Positions 43,240 through 51,522 of a stretch of 64,000 nucleotides of DNA are shown here, one piece after another (position 1 is the first letter of the stretch; every line of letters starts with the position of its first letter). The translations under genes and the position numbers were made by a program. The notes beneath the pieces are model-generated. The model saw only the letters and a list, made by a program, of their open reading frames with translations, was not told where the DNA came from and did no database searches. Source of the stretch: Fibrisoma montanum (lineage in GTDB: Bacteria; Bacteroidota; Bacteroidia; Cytophagales; Spirosomataceae); NCBI RefSeq assembly GCF_003583365.1, contig NZ_QXED01000002.1, positions 248,001-312,000 on the forward strand. The letters run 5' to 3'.

Positions 43240-44142
43240 TCAATTGAGGAAGTGAACGCGCGTCATGAATTCACTGGCTGTCCACAGGCGTTTTGCCAGC
43301 TCCCGGTTTTTAGAGTATTCGTCGGAGTCGACTACAACCGGATAACCTCGCATCTGCTGAAATCCGTCGGGACCAACAAACTCACCGCCGTTGATGGCGG
43401 TATCCAATGCAGCATATAGCACCGACAACGCGCCCTGCTGGGCCGGCTGTAAAAAAAGATTGCCCAGCGGCCGAATGAGCGCCGGGAAATACTGATCCAG
43501 ATTCGTTTTGGAAAGACCCGGATGGGCGGCTACTGAGCGGGTGTCGTAGCCAGCATCCGACAACCGGTGTTGTAGTTCGAAGGCAAACATCAGGCAGGCC
43601 CGCTTGCTTTGCCCATACGCTTTAGTGCGGCTGTAGCCCTTCTCCGCATGAAAATCGCCAAACTGAATCTCTGCCCATTTGTACGACAAACTGCTTAGTG
43701 TGACAATCCGGGAGCCAGGGATGCGGGTCATCAGCGGCAGCAATCGACCCGTAAGGGCAAAATGGCCCAGATAATTCGTTGCCAGTTGATTCTCGAAGCC
43801 ATCTTCAGTAACCTCGTAGGGCGACATCATGATTCCGGCATTGTTGATGAGCAGGTCCAGCGTTTGATGCTTAGTACTAAACTGAGCAGCAAAATCTTCG
43901 ACGCTGCGGAGGCTGCTTGTGTCGAGCAGCAGGCAATTAACTCTGGCTTTGGCATATTCGTCGATGATTTTAGCCCGGGCTTCATCCGCTTTCTGCCCAT
44001 TGCGGCAGGCCAAAATGACTTCTATATCCTTTTTAGCCAATCCCAGAGCGACTTCGTAGCCTATACCGCTGTTGGCACCGGTAACAATGGCAACCCGCCC
44101 GGGCTTCGGCTTTACCTGTTGTAGGCTCCATTTAGTACTCAT
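43240..44142 (-). CDS. SDR-family oxidoreductase (retinol dehydrogenase/WWOX-like)
   Basis: A 300-residue SDR, started at ATG 44142; a longer frame from 44166 would overlap the upstream gene. The cofactor motif VTGANSGIGYEVALGLA, NNAGIMMSPYEV, catalytic Ser in LSSLSYKW and the Tyr-Lys pair in YGQSKRACLMF match the retinol-dehydrogenase-like SDR group. Substrate is unknown. It follows the DUF2141 gene on the minus strand with almost no gap. Base composition looks lower in GC than in the surrounding genes. Confidence 0.85.
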   Translation of the reverse strand: MSTKWSLQQVKPKPGRVAIVTGANSGIGYEVALGLAKKDIEVILACRNGQKADEARAKIIDEYAKARVNCLLLDTSSLRSVEDFAAQFSTKHQTLDLLINNAGIMMSPYEVTEDGFENQLATNYLGHFALTGRLLPLMTRIPGSRIVTLSSLSYKWAEIQFGDFHAEKGYSRTKAYGQSKRACLMFAFELQHRLSDAGYDTRSVAAHPGLSKTNLDQYFPALIRPLGNLFLQPAQQGALSVLYAALDTAINGGEFVGPDGFQQMRGYPVVVDSDEYSKNRELAKRLWTASEFMTRVHFLN

Positions 44143-44152
44143 TTTTTTCGGA

Positions 44153-44590
44153 TTATAGTGCTTCAAACAGGTTGATGGCCTCTGGTTTTGAGCCGGGGTT
44201 ATACCGAATCACCGAAGACTCGAACTTAGGTTTTCCGAAGGGTCGATAATTGTTGCCAAATCCGATTGGTTCTTTCGGGATATTCAGAAAGTTCTGGTCT
44301 AACGTTCCGTTTTCGTTTTTGTCCTGATAAATAGAAACAGCATACTGTCCGGGCGGAACAGTGAAAGAAGCGGTTTTTGTAGATTTGTCAGCAGGTAGCG
44401 TAAGTTTACGAAACGGCGTTTTGAGCCAGTCTGCCTTGTCCTTATAAAGTTCAACCACAATTTTTCCACGGTTGGGCTGAACATTGGTAATCTCAATCAA
44501 TAACGACGGTTGCTGAAGCGTGGGGCGGGCTGCCGACAGCATCAATGCGAGAAAGCCTGAAAGAAAGATTGGCGTCATACAGCGAAGCAT
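44153..44590 (-). CDS. DUF2141 secreted protein
   Basis: A 145-residue protein started at ATG 44590 (signal peptide with IFLSGFLALMLSAARP). The mature part matches DUF2141: EITNVQPNRGKIVVELY, PPGQYAVSIYQDKNENGTLD (a calcium-like Asp loop) and PKEPIGFGNNYRPFGKPKFE. The family is common in Bacteroidota and is secreted, with unknown function. It precedes the SDR gene and probably shares its transcript. Confidence 0.9.
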   Translation of the reverse strand: MLRCMTPIFLSGFLALMLSAARPTLQQPSLLIEITNVQPNRGKIVVELYKDKADWLKTPFRKLTLPADKSTKTASFTVPPGQYAVSIYQDKNENGTLDQNFLNIPKEPIGFGNNYRPFGKPKFESSVIRYNPGSKPEAINLFEAL

Positions 44591-44667
44591 AAAGTTGATT
44601 GCAGGGATAAAAACCTTTGTCGGTAAATAACGCTGCAAAGGTGGAGAAGACTACTGACCCGCCGTTG

Positions 44668-45579
44668 TCAGAAATCATGCCTGTACCCGGACAAATCTTG
44701 CGTGAGGGTGTTTCTATACTCGGAAGGTGTCTGACCGGTCAGCTGCTTAAAAAACCGACCGAAATAGGATGGGTCCGAAAAATTAAGGGCAAAGGCAACC
44801 TGGGCAATGTCTTTTGAGCGATCCTGTAGTAGCAACTTGCTATGAATGATCACCATTTCGTTGATGTGCTGTTTTGGGGGTTTATTCGTAGCCCGGTTAA
44901 CGCACCGGTTGAGATAATTCTCCGAAACGGCCAGTGAATCGGCGTAGAACGCTACGTCCCTGTTTGTCGAAAAATGTTCATACAACCGCTCTTTGAACAG
45001 CATGGTTATTTCGGATGGCCGGTCTGGTCTGGAGCGGGCTGCGGCCGATGCTTCCGCCAATTTCAGCCATATAGCCCGGAGAAGAACCACCCTGATTGCT
45101 TCAGCATGGGGGCTGGTGTTCTGTTGGTTGAGAAGCAGCTCACAGCAGTTGCCTAACCATTCCAGATCGGCGCCGGAAACCGAGTGCTTTGGATGAAATG
45201 TAAACCGGTGAAGCAAGTTGCTGTCGGCAAAAAGCTGGGGTAGTAGCCGACTTTCCATGTAAATGAAGTACCCGTCTGTGTTTGCCTCAATAGAGTGGAT
45301 GGCATTCAGGTGGCCCTCCCGGATGAAGAGGATATCGTTCGGGTACAAGTCAAAAAGGGTATTGTCGATCTGTTGTTTGCCCCCGCCTTCGGTTATGAGC
45401 AGTAAAAAGTTGTACTCGGCCCTGAATAAGGGGCTTGGGGTTATTACACCCGCCGGAGCCATCGACAGCGGATAAATTTGGATGCTGTTTGCCGAAAACG
45501 CAAATTTATCCATGGTGATGGCCATGAACTGATTCACAAACCCTTTGAAGGTTACACGCTCATGATGCTTATCAGTCAT
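44668..45579 (-). CDS. AraC-family transcriptional regulator
   Basis: A 303-residue protein started at ATG 45579, since the longer frame from 45663 has no family support. The N-terminal part is a cupin-like sensor (FNFLLLITEGGGKQQI region, DLYPNDILFIREGHLNAI). The C-terminal DNA-binding part has two helix-turn-helix units, with the second ending FALNFSDPSYFGRFFKQLTGQTPSEYR. It probably controls the DUF2141-SDR pair downstream. Ligand is unknown. Its base composition looks lower in GC than its neighbours. Confidence 0.9.
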   Translation of the reverse strand: MTDKHHERVTFKGFVNQFMAITMDKFAFSANSIQIYPLSMAPAGVITPSPLFRAEYNFLLLITEGGGKQQIDNTLFDLYPNDILFIREGHLNAIHSIEANTDGYFIYMESRLLPQLFADSNLLHRFTFHPKHSVSGADLEWLGNCCELLLNQQNTSPHAEAIRVVLLRAIWLKLAEASAAARSRPDRPSEITMLFKERLYEHFSTNRDVAFYADSLAVSENYLNRCVNRATNKPPKQHINEMVIIHSKLLLQDRSKDIAQVAFALNFSDPSYFGRFFKQLTGQTPSEYRNTLTQDLSGYRHDF

Positions 45580-45802
45580 ACATGGGCCAAAATAAGCCAT
45601 GTTCAGCCAAAAACATAACAGTCCATCAGGCCAATGAACATTGGCGTCACGGGTTCCGTACAATGCCTGATCTATACCTGTTAGTAAGTGGCCGTTTCGC
45701 TGGATGCCCGACCTTTCTGAACGGAGAAGCGGTGTGCAATGTGAACTTGTTCGATGCTCGAAAACGGCTTCTGCCGCAACATACCAGTCTGGTACCTGTT
45801 AA

Positions 45803-47182
45803 TCAGCCCAAACGGGTCAACTCGTGCTCAATTTCCTCTAACGACTTACCTTTTGTTTCGGGGATACGCACCCGGACGAACAGGAAGTAGATGAAACACA
45901 GCACCGCATGAATGCCGAACGTAGTGGGTAGACCCAGATACTCCTTCATGACCGGAAACGAAGCTGTGGTGAAGAAGTTGGTAATCCATAACGCCAGCGT
46001 AGCCAGCGCCATGGCGTTGCCCCGGATACGATTCGGAAAAATCTCCGACAAAGCCACCCAGGTAACCGGCCCCAGCGTAGCCGAATAAATGGCGATGAAG
46101 GCCAGTACGAACAGCAGTACCCAGGCACCGGGCAGCTGCCAGTAAAAAGCGCCTGCCAGTGCCAGCGCATCCAGACAAAGCAGTGCTGAGCCGTACTGCA
46201 ACAGCTTTTTGCGTCCCGTTCTGTCAATCGTACCGATGGCTACGAAGGTGAAAATGAAGTTGATAACCCCGATGATGATGGATTGCAGAAAGGCCGAATC
46301 CTGCGCCATACCGGCCTGACTGAACAGTTCCGGCGCGTAGGAAAACAGCGAATTCTGCCCGACGGCCTGCGAAAACACGGCCACCACAATGCCAATGAAA
46401 ACGATTGGCCATAAATCCTTTCTGAACAAGTCACTAACCGACTCGCGGGCTTCCCGCGAAAAGCTGGTCTCGATCTGCCTCGCTTCGCTCTGCGCATAGG
46501 CCCGGCCACCAATCCGGTTCAGTACGGTTTCGGCCTCTTCGTTTCGCTGCTTGCGAATCAGCCAGCGCGGACTTTCGGCGACGAAGAACAGGCCAATAAA
46601 AAACAGCAGCGACGGCACCGACTGCGACGAAAACATCCACCGCCAGTTGTTGTCGCCGGTGTTCAGCAGCAGGTAGTTGGACAGGTAGGCCAGCAGGATG
46701 CCAATCACAATCGATAACTGGTAAAACGACACCATCCGACCGCGCATGGGAGCCGGTGAAATCTCGGCAACGTACATGGGGCAGACCAGTGCAGCGGCTC
46801 CAACCGCTACGCCACTCAGCATCCGAAACGCGATGAACGACACAAAGCTTCCGGCCCAGCCCGTACCGGCGCCCGTCAGGGCAAACAGCAGCGCGCACAG
46901 CATCAGGAGTTTCTTCCGCCCCAGCGAGTCGCTAAGTTTGCCGCCCAGTAACGCCCCGATGGCCGCGCCCAGGTTGATGCAGCCCACGGCCCAGCCCGTC
47001 TGGAACTCATCAAGGGCAAAGTGCCGGGTAAAAAACGGGACCGTACCCGAAATGATGACCAGATCAAAGCCAAACAAAACGCCACCCAATGCCGCAATCG
47101 CACTGATCAGGTAAACGTATCGTCGGTTGACGGACACCTGCGCGGTGCTGACATCGGACTGGGCCTGGATGATAACTGCCAT
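45803..47182 (-). CDS. Sugar-porter MFS transporter
   Basis: A 459-residue membrane protein with 12 segments. Sugar-porter marks are present: GFDLVIISGTVPFF (TM1), LGRKKLLMLCALLF (loop 2-3), FVAESPRWLIRK before the central loop, TIDRTGRKKLLQYGSALL (loop 8-9) and RVRIPETKGKSLEEIEHEL at the C-terminus. It probably imports a monosaccharide by proton symport. It is the last of three genes read from the alpha-galactosidase, which points to galactose or a related sugar. Its 3' end is duplicated at 43115. Confidence 0.93.
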   Translation of the reverse strand: MAVIIQAQSDVSTAQVSVNRRYVYLISAIAALGGVLFGFDLVIISGTVPFFTRHFALDEFQTGWAVGCINLGAAIGALLGGKLSDSLGRKKLLMLCALLFALTGAGTGWAGSFVSFIAFRMLSGVAVGAAALVCPMYVAEISPAPMRGRMVSFYQLSIVIGILLAYLSNYLLLNTGDNNWRWMFSSQSVPSLLFFIGLFFVAESPRWLIRKQRNEEAETVLNRIGGRAYAQSEARQIETSFSREARESVSDLFRKDLWPIVFIGIVVAVFSQAVGQNSLFSYAPELFSQAGMAQDSAFLQSIIIGVINFIFTFVAIGTIDRTGRKKLLQYGSALLCLDALALAGAFYWQLPGAWVLLFVLAFIAIYSATLGPVTWVALSEIFPNRIRGNAMALATLALWITNFFTTASFPVMKEYLGLPTTFGIHAVLCFIYFLFVRVRIPETKGKSLEEIEHELTRLG

Positions 47183-47300
47183 TGGTTGAGGGGTTGGTTA
47201 GTTGTACGTATGCCTTGTCATTCGTGTCCTGTTCACCATAGGGACAATAAACGGCCAGGGAACACTTACTGGGACAGCGAATAACCACGAATTGACTGGC

Positions 47301-48155
47301 TTACTTCAGGGATACGTCGGCTTCTTTGCTGAGAAAGTCAGCGCCTTCTTCTACTAAACCGGCTGCGTTCCAGGTCAGCAGCGCTTCGTTGGGGACCACG
47401 TCAATGGGCGTGATGCTCGACATCGACGAAGCTGAATCGTTGTAGCCAATGTTGGCCTGGCGGTTGTAGCACGAAATCATCGACCAGCGCGGCTTGTCCG
47501 ACAGGTTGGCTTCCGAGCGGTGCAGGATGTTGCTGTGGAAAAAGAGGACGTCGCCCGCCTTGAGTTCCACGAATACGTGCTCCATTGTTTTCAGAGCCAG
47601 GTCAACGTACCGCTGCGACGCGCCAACCTGTTCGCCCGCGAAGCCGTGCTCAACGCGCCCCATCTTGTGCGAGCCTTTGATGACCTGCAAACAGCCGTTT
47701 TCCTGATTAGCGTCGGTAATCGCCACCATGACGGACATCATCTGGTCGGGCAGCAAAAACTCGTTCTTGTACCAGTAGCCGTAATCCTGGTGCCATTCCC
47801 AGGCCCCGCCGACCCGCGGCTCTTTCTGCATCAGCTTGGAGTGAAAGTGGCAGACCGTAGCGACGGACGGCGTCGAATCCGGGTTGTCGAGCAGCTTGTC
47901 CACCGACTCCACGAGTTGCTGGCTGCGGGTGAGCAGACCGTACACATCATCGCCGGGTTTGTACCAGAGCGATAGTTTGCTTCGTTTGCCGGTGCTGTCG
48001 TTGACGTTGATGGCATGTTTACTGACAGCACTGTCTTCGATTGCCACCTGATACAGTTTCTCAACTTCGTCTGAACTCAGAAAATTCTTGATGATCAGAT
48101 AACCATCCTGGCGATACTGCTGGATTTGTTCCGGGGTCAGTGGTTGATTGGTCAT
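47301..48155 (-). CDS. Phytanoyl-CoA dioxygenase (PhyH) family protein
   Basis: A 284-residue non-heme iron and 2-oxoglutarate dioxygenase. The metal ligands are His122 and Asp124 in WEWHQDYGYW and probably His212 in NILHRSEANLS; Arg223 (KPRWSM) would bind 2-oxoglutarate. The family hydroxylates varied small molecules. It lies 20 bases downstream of the alpha-galactosidase stop and 118 bases upstream of the sugar porter, so it is inside a sugar operon; this location is unusual and its substrate is unknown. It is cytoplasmic. Confidence 0.9.
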   Translation of the reverse strand: MTNQPLTPEQIQQYRQDGYLIIKNFLSSDEVEKLYQVAIEDSAVSKHAINVNDSTGKRSKLSLWYKPGDDVYGLLTRSQQLVESVDKLLDNPDSTPSVATVCHFHSKLMQKEPRVGGAWEWHQDYGYWYKNEFLLPDQMMSVMVAITDANQENGCLQVIKGSHKMGRVEHGFAGEQVGASQRYVDLALKTMEHVFVELKAGDVLFFHSNILHRSEANLSDKPRWSMISCYNRQANIGYNDSASSMSSITPIDVVPNEALLTWNAAGLVEEGADFLSKEADVSLK

Positions 48156-48175
48156 GATAATTGACGTTTAGCGTT

Positions 48176-50323
48176 TTATTTCGTATTTGTAGTCAGTAGC
48201 GTATCCGTAACTTCAAAGAGTTCACCGGAGTACGGAGCCGTCAGCGTTACGGGAAATCCGGTGGTCTGCAAGGCTTCGCCGGTAAGCGTGGCTACCACCT
48301 TCCCGGTCGTTGTTTTAATCTGGTACGTTCGTTTAGGCTCCAGGTAGTTGATGATCACCTGACGTGTCTTTTCGACCGCGCCGTGCCGGAAAACGCCCAC
48401 CATGCCTCCGCTTTTGGCGTCGGTGTTGATGCGCTGGAAGCCATCCCACATGCCTTCCATCGGCTCCCCAAATCCGGCCAGATCCTGCCGGTAACTCATG
48501 ATCTGGTGCTTGTTTTCCATCAACTGGAGCCAATCGGCGTAGGCCCGGTATTTTTTCAGATCAGCCGCCGATAACTTCCGGGGATCGCCCAGCATGATGG
48601 GCAGAGCGCCCGCCAGCGACTTGATGTGCATGTCCCAGCCGGTATCCTGCATCTCCGGATTGCCAATGACCAGCGCGGTAGCCGGAATAGCCGGGGACCG
48701 CCACCAGGCCATGTTCCTGACGCGTAGATCGACTTTGGCATCCGGACCGTTGAAGTTGGATAACCAGTTGCCTTCGGCGTGTTTCAGCATGGCGTAATCG
48801 ATCAGCTGCAAGCCGCCCATCGTCTCGAACGTGCAGTCGATGAACAGGTTCGGCTTGGCAGCGTGCAACTCATCAAAAAGCGCCCAGACCTCTTCGTAGT
48901 TAGTATACAGTGACTCGTGGTGATCGTTGTGCCCTTTGTGATTAGTAGCATAGCAGCCCGTTACTTTGTTGCCGAACCGGTACGTGCTGGTGACCACCGT
49001 AAAATCGAGCTTCAGGTATTCAAGGCCGTAGTCGAGCGCCAGTTTGAGCAGTACGTCCTTAATGTACCCCCGCCAGCCGGTGCCAAAGCAGGCCGTCCGC
49101 ATGTTAGCCGCATCTTCGTGCAGATTGGTAGGCTGTTGCTGTTCGTCCAGTACGAACCATTCCGGGTGCGCTTTGTACACTTTGCTGTCGGGCGAAGCGC
49201 TGCCCACGCTTACCCACATCCCCGGCTTCATGCCCAGCGATTTGATGTAATCGAAAACGGGCTTCAGCCCATTGGGAAACTTCTTCCTGTCGATGACCCA
49301 GTCGCCGTAATTGTCCGCCCAGCCATCGTCAATCACGAATTCTTTCATACCGGCATCGGCGGCCGCTTTGGCCAGTTCCATGACCAGTTTTTCGTCGATG
49401 TTCTGACGAAAAGGTACCCACGTATTATAAACGAAGGTGGGCTTTTGGTCCAGTTCCGACAGTCGTGTTCCCAGATGTTTCCGGACGAAATCCGGCACGG
49501 CGGTATTAAGAATTTCGTCTGGGTCTTTGTGGTTGTTGTAAACGATGGTGAAAACCTGCGGTGTTGTAAATGACTCGCCTTTGCCAATGTATTTCCGAAA
49601 AGGAAATCTGGCTTCTTTGTGCGTCAATCCGCTCAGAATGGCTGGTTCATTCCAGAATACAGAAGTATGTTTGACTACACCGGCGGCTTCGTTACCAATC
49701 ACAATGCCCTGTTGCCAATCACTGTTGTGAACCGTCAGCAACGCATCCTGCATGTTACCATCATAAGGTCCAATGGAACGTCTCCGGCCGTAGTCGTGGC
49801 AAATCCAGCTAAACGTAGTGGCCTTATACGGGGTTACAATAAACTTCTCCACATCGACCGACTCCAGGCGTACAGGTTCGTTATCCAGATTCTTGACGGT
49901 CAGGCTTTTCCGAATAACCGGCAGGTTGGGATACAATAAGAAGTTTACGGTCAGTTCGACGGTGCCGTCTTTACTCTGCAGCGTGACAGCCGCTCCGTCG
50001 CCCTGTTTTGCATCGGTAATTTTTTGAACAGCTACCAGCTTCCAATCCCCTGAACCTGTATACGGCTTGCCGTTCAGCTCAAACTGAAAGTCAGGATTCG
50101 TTTTGATGAAATAGTTGAATTCTCCATCAACCGGTTTGTACTGAGTAGTTAAAAAGCGGCCATCGGAAGCCGGCAGTTTGATCGTGCGCTGAACGAGTCC
50201 GTTGGAAAGGACCAGTTCGGTGGTTGTCCATCTGGCAAAGGGTGGGGAAGTCGGCGCAGGAACGGCTGCCACCACATACCGGCCGAGTGCCGTCAGAAGA
50301 AGTATCGTACAGAGAAGCCGCAT
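48176..50323 (-). CDS. Secreted alpha-galactosidase-like glycosidase (GH36-type)
   Basis: A 715-residue protein with a signal peptide (LLTALGRYVVA). An N-terminal beta-supersandwich (about 30-290) is followed by a TIM barrel with FVIDDGWADNYGDW, MKPGMWVSVGSAS, and YLKLDFTV; Asp440 of that motif is the probable nucleophile. NLFIDCTFETMGGLQLIDYAMLKHAEGNW (in parts: LFIDCTFETMGG) shows the expected later barrel strands. A C-terminal beta domain ends the protein. It should cut terminal alpha-galactose in the periplasm, and its neighbours (porter, AraC) fit this. Specificity inside GH27/31/36/97-like clans should be tested. Confidence 0.82.
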   Translation of the reverse strand: MRLLCTILLLTALGRYVVAAVPAPTSPPFARWTTTELVLSNGLVQRTIKLPASDGRFLTTQYKPVDGEFNYFIKTNPDFQFELNGKPYTGSGDWKLVAVQKITDAKQGDGAAVTLQSKDGTVELTVNFLLYPNLPVIRKSLTVKNLDNEPVRLESVDVEKFIVTPYKATTFSWICHDYGRRRSIGPYDGNMQDALLTVHNSDWQQGIVIGNEAAGVVKHTSVFWNEPAILSGLTHKEARFPFRKYIGKGESFTTPQVFTIVYNNHKDPDEILNTAVPDFVRKHLGTRLSELDQKPTFVYNTWVPFRQNIDEKLVMELAKAAADAGMKEFVIDDGWADNYGDWVIDRKKFPNGLKPVFDYIKSLGMKPGMWVSVGSASPDSKVYKAHPEWFVLDEQQQPTNLHEDAANMRTACFGTGWRGYIKDVLLKLALDYGLEYLKLDFTVVTSTYRFGNKVTGCYATNHKGHNDHHESLYTNYEEVWALFDELHAAKPNLFIDCTFETMGGLQLIDYAMLKHAEGNWLSNFNGPDAKVDLRVRNMAWWRSPAIPATALVIGNPEMQDTGWDMHIKSLAGALPIMLGDPRKLSAADLKKYRAYADWLQLMENKHQIMSYRQDLAGFGEPMEGMWDGFQRINTDAKSGGMVGVFRHGAVEKTRQVIINYLEPKRTYQIKTTTGKVVATLTGEALQTTGFPVTLTAPYSGELFEVTDTLLTTNTK

Positions 50324-50418
50324 GATCTGTAGCGTAAACAGCTATGGTTTAAGGAGTTTTGGTATTGCATTATACACTCTCAAAATTCGGTTTTTCGAAG
50401 AATCGGCAGATGAAGTAT

Positions 50419-50449
50419 TTTGGCATAAACATGGATTATTTTACCTTTC
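50419..50449 (+). promoter_or_regulatory. Candidate Bacteroidota promoter for the AraC gene
   Basis: TTTG (50419-50422), exactly 19 bases, then TACCTTTC (50442-50449), one base from the TAnnTTTG consensus of the Bacteroidota housekeeping sigma factor. The start codon at 50476 is 26 bases further. The rest of 50324-50475 is the divergent control region for the alpha-galactosidase operon. Confidence 0.5.
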
Positions 50450-50475
50450 AGCCGAAAAGCAGGATGTAGCAGGCG

Positions 50476-51384
50476 ATGAATAGCGTAACGCGAAAAAGCC
50501 GGGGATTTGCCGGGGAGCGAATTATTGAAATTCCCCGGGATGCGCTGGAGCGGTGCCGCACTATGCCGTTGATCAACAGTCTGTTTATTACCCGCATGGG
50601 ATTCTATCCAAAAGCCCGGTACCATTATTACCAGCGCCCCACCGGTATCTCGCAGGTAATTTTGCTGTACTGTACCGACGGGCAGGGATGGATTCAGCTA
50701 CCCAATCACCGGGTCTTACTGACGGCCGGAGAGGTGTTTGCTATTGCGCCGGCTACTCCGCATTCCTACGGCGCAGATGCCGACAACCCCTGGACAATCC
50801 ACTGGTTTCATTTCAGCGGTACGCACTGCCAGCAGGTGATGAACACGGTCATGGACGAGCGTAGTAGTACGCCCCACGCGTTTCGGGTACCGTATTCTGA
50901 AGAACGGATCGCGTTGTTCGACCGAATGTTCGATACGTTTCTGAAAGGATACAGCACCTCGAATCTGCTGTTTGCTAACCTCACGCTGCCGTATTTCCTG
51001 GCCTCGTTCGTGCTGCCCGAAAACTTCCAGCCCGAACTTGGTACATCCGTTATGTCGCCCACCGACAAGGCTATCCTGTATATGCAGGAGCACCTGTCAC
51101 AAACTATTACGCTGGATAATATTGCTCAGTCGGCCCATCTGTCGGTTTCGTTTTTCTCCCGAAAATTCAAGCAGGATACCGGCTACGCACCCATTGAATA
51201 TTTTAACCACCTGCGAATTCAGCGGGCCTGCCAGCTGTTGCACTTCGGTGACCTGCGCATTAATGAGGTCGCGTCGCAGTTGGGTATCGATGATCCGTTT
51301 TATTTCTCACGGCTTTTTAAAAAACACATGGGTGTTTCGCCGGCAGATTATAAAAAGAGCGAAGGAATCCAGCGCAGAACGTAG
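50476..51384 (+). CDS. AraC-family transcriptional regulator (cupin sensor)
   Basis: A 302-residue protein with an N-terminal AraC-binding cupin (about 45-160: TDGQGWIQLPNHRVLLTAGEVFAIAPATPH in part QLPNHRVLLTAGEVFAI) and a C-terminal pair of helix-turn-helix units (LDNIAQSAHLSVSFFSRKFKQ and GIDDPFYFSRLFKKHMGVSP). In this family sugars bind the cupin. Its gene is divergent from the alpha-galactosidase operon and upstream of the sulfatase, so it is the likely regulator of both. The last codons lie in a 15-bp direct repeat. Confidence 0.92.
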   Translation: MNSVTRKSRGFAGERIIEIPRDALERCRTMPLINSLFITRMGFYPKARYHYYQRPTGISQVILLYCTDGQGWIQLPNHRVLLTAGEVFAIAPATPHSYGADADNPWTIHWFHFSGTHCQQVMNTVMDERSSTPHAFRVPYSEERIALFDRMFDTFLKGYSTSNLLFANLTLPYFLASFVLPENFQPELGTSVMSPTDKAILYMQEHLSQTITLDNIAQSAHLSVSFFSRKFKQDTGYAPIEYFNHLRIQRACQLLHFGDLRINEVASQLGIDDPFYFSRLFKKHMGVSPADYKKSEGIQRRT

Positions 51385-51405
51385 TGGGATCCAGCGCAGA
51401 ACGGC
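51367..51405. repeat. 15-bp direct repeat at the 3' end of the AraC gene
   Basis: ATCCAGCGCAGAACG occurs at 51367-51381 and again at 51391-51405, nine bases apart, one copy inside the coding end and the other after the stop codon. This looks like a small tandem duplication. It may have shortened or extended the C-terminus in relatives. Confidence 0.7.
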
Positions 51406-51522
51406 GCAGGTACCGGCGTGCTACGCGACGGGAATGAGGAGTATTCGCCTGCTGGTGCCTTATGGTGAGGTGATAGCCAGCGTGCAATTGGCTGCCATTG
51501 TGTTTACCTGATTAGCCTGCTT

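Noticed and set aside
45582-45890. Plus-strand frame of 102 codons in the gap between AraC and the sugar porter
   Set aside because: It overlaps the porter 3' end and has no start context or family match; the gap has no other convincing gene.
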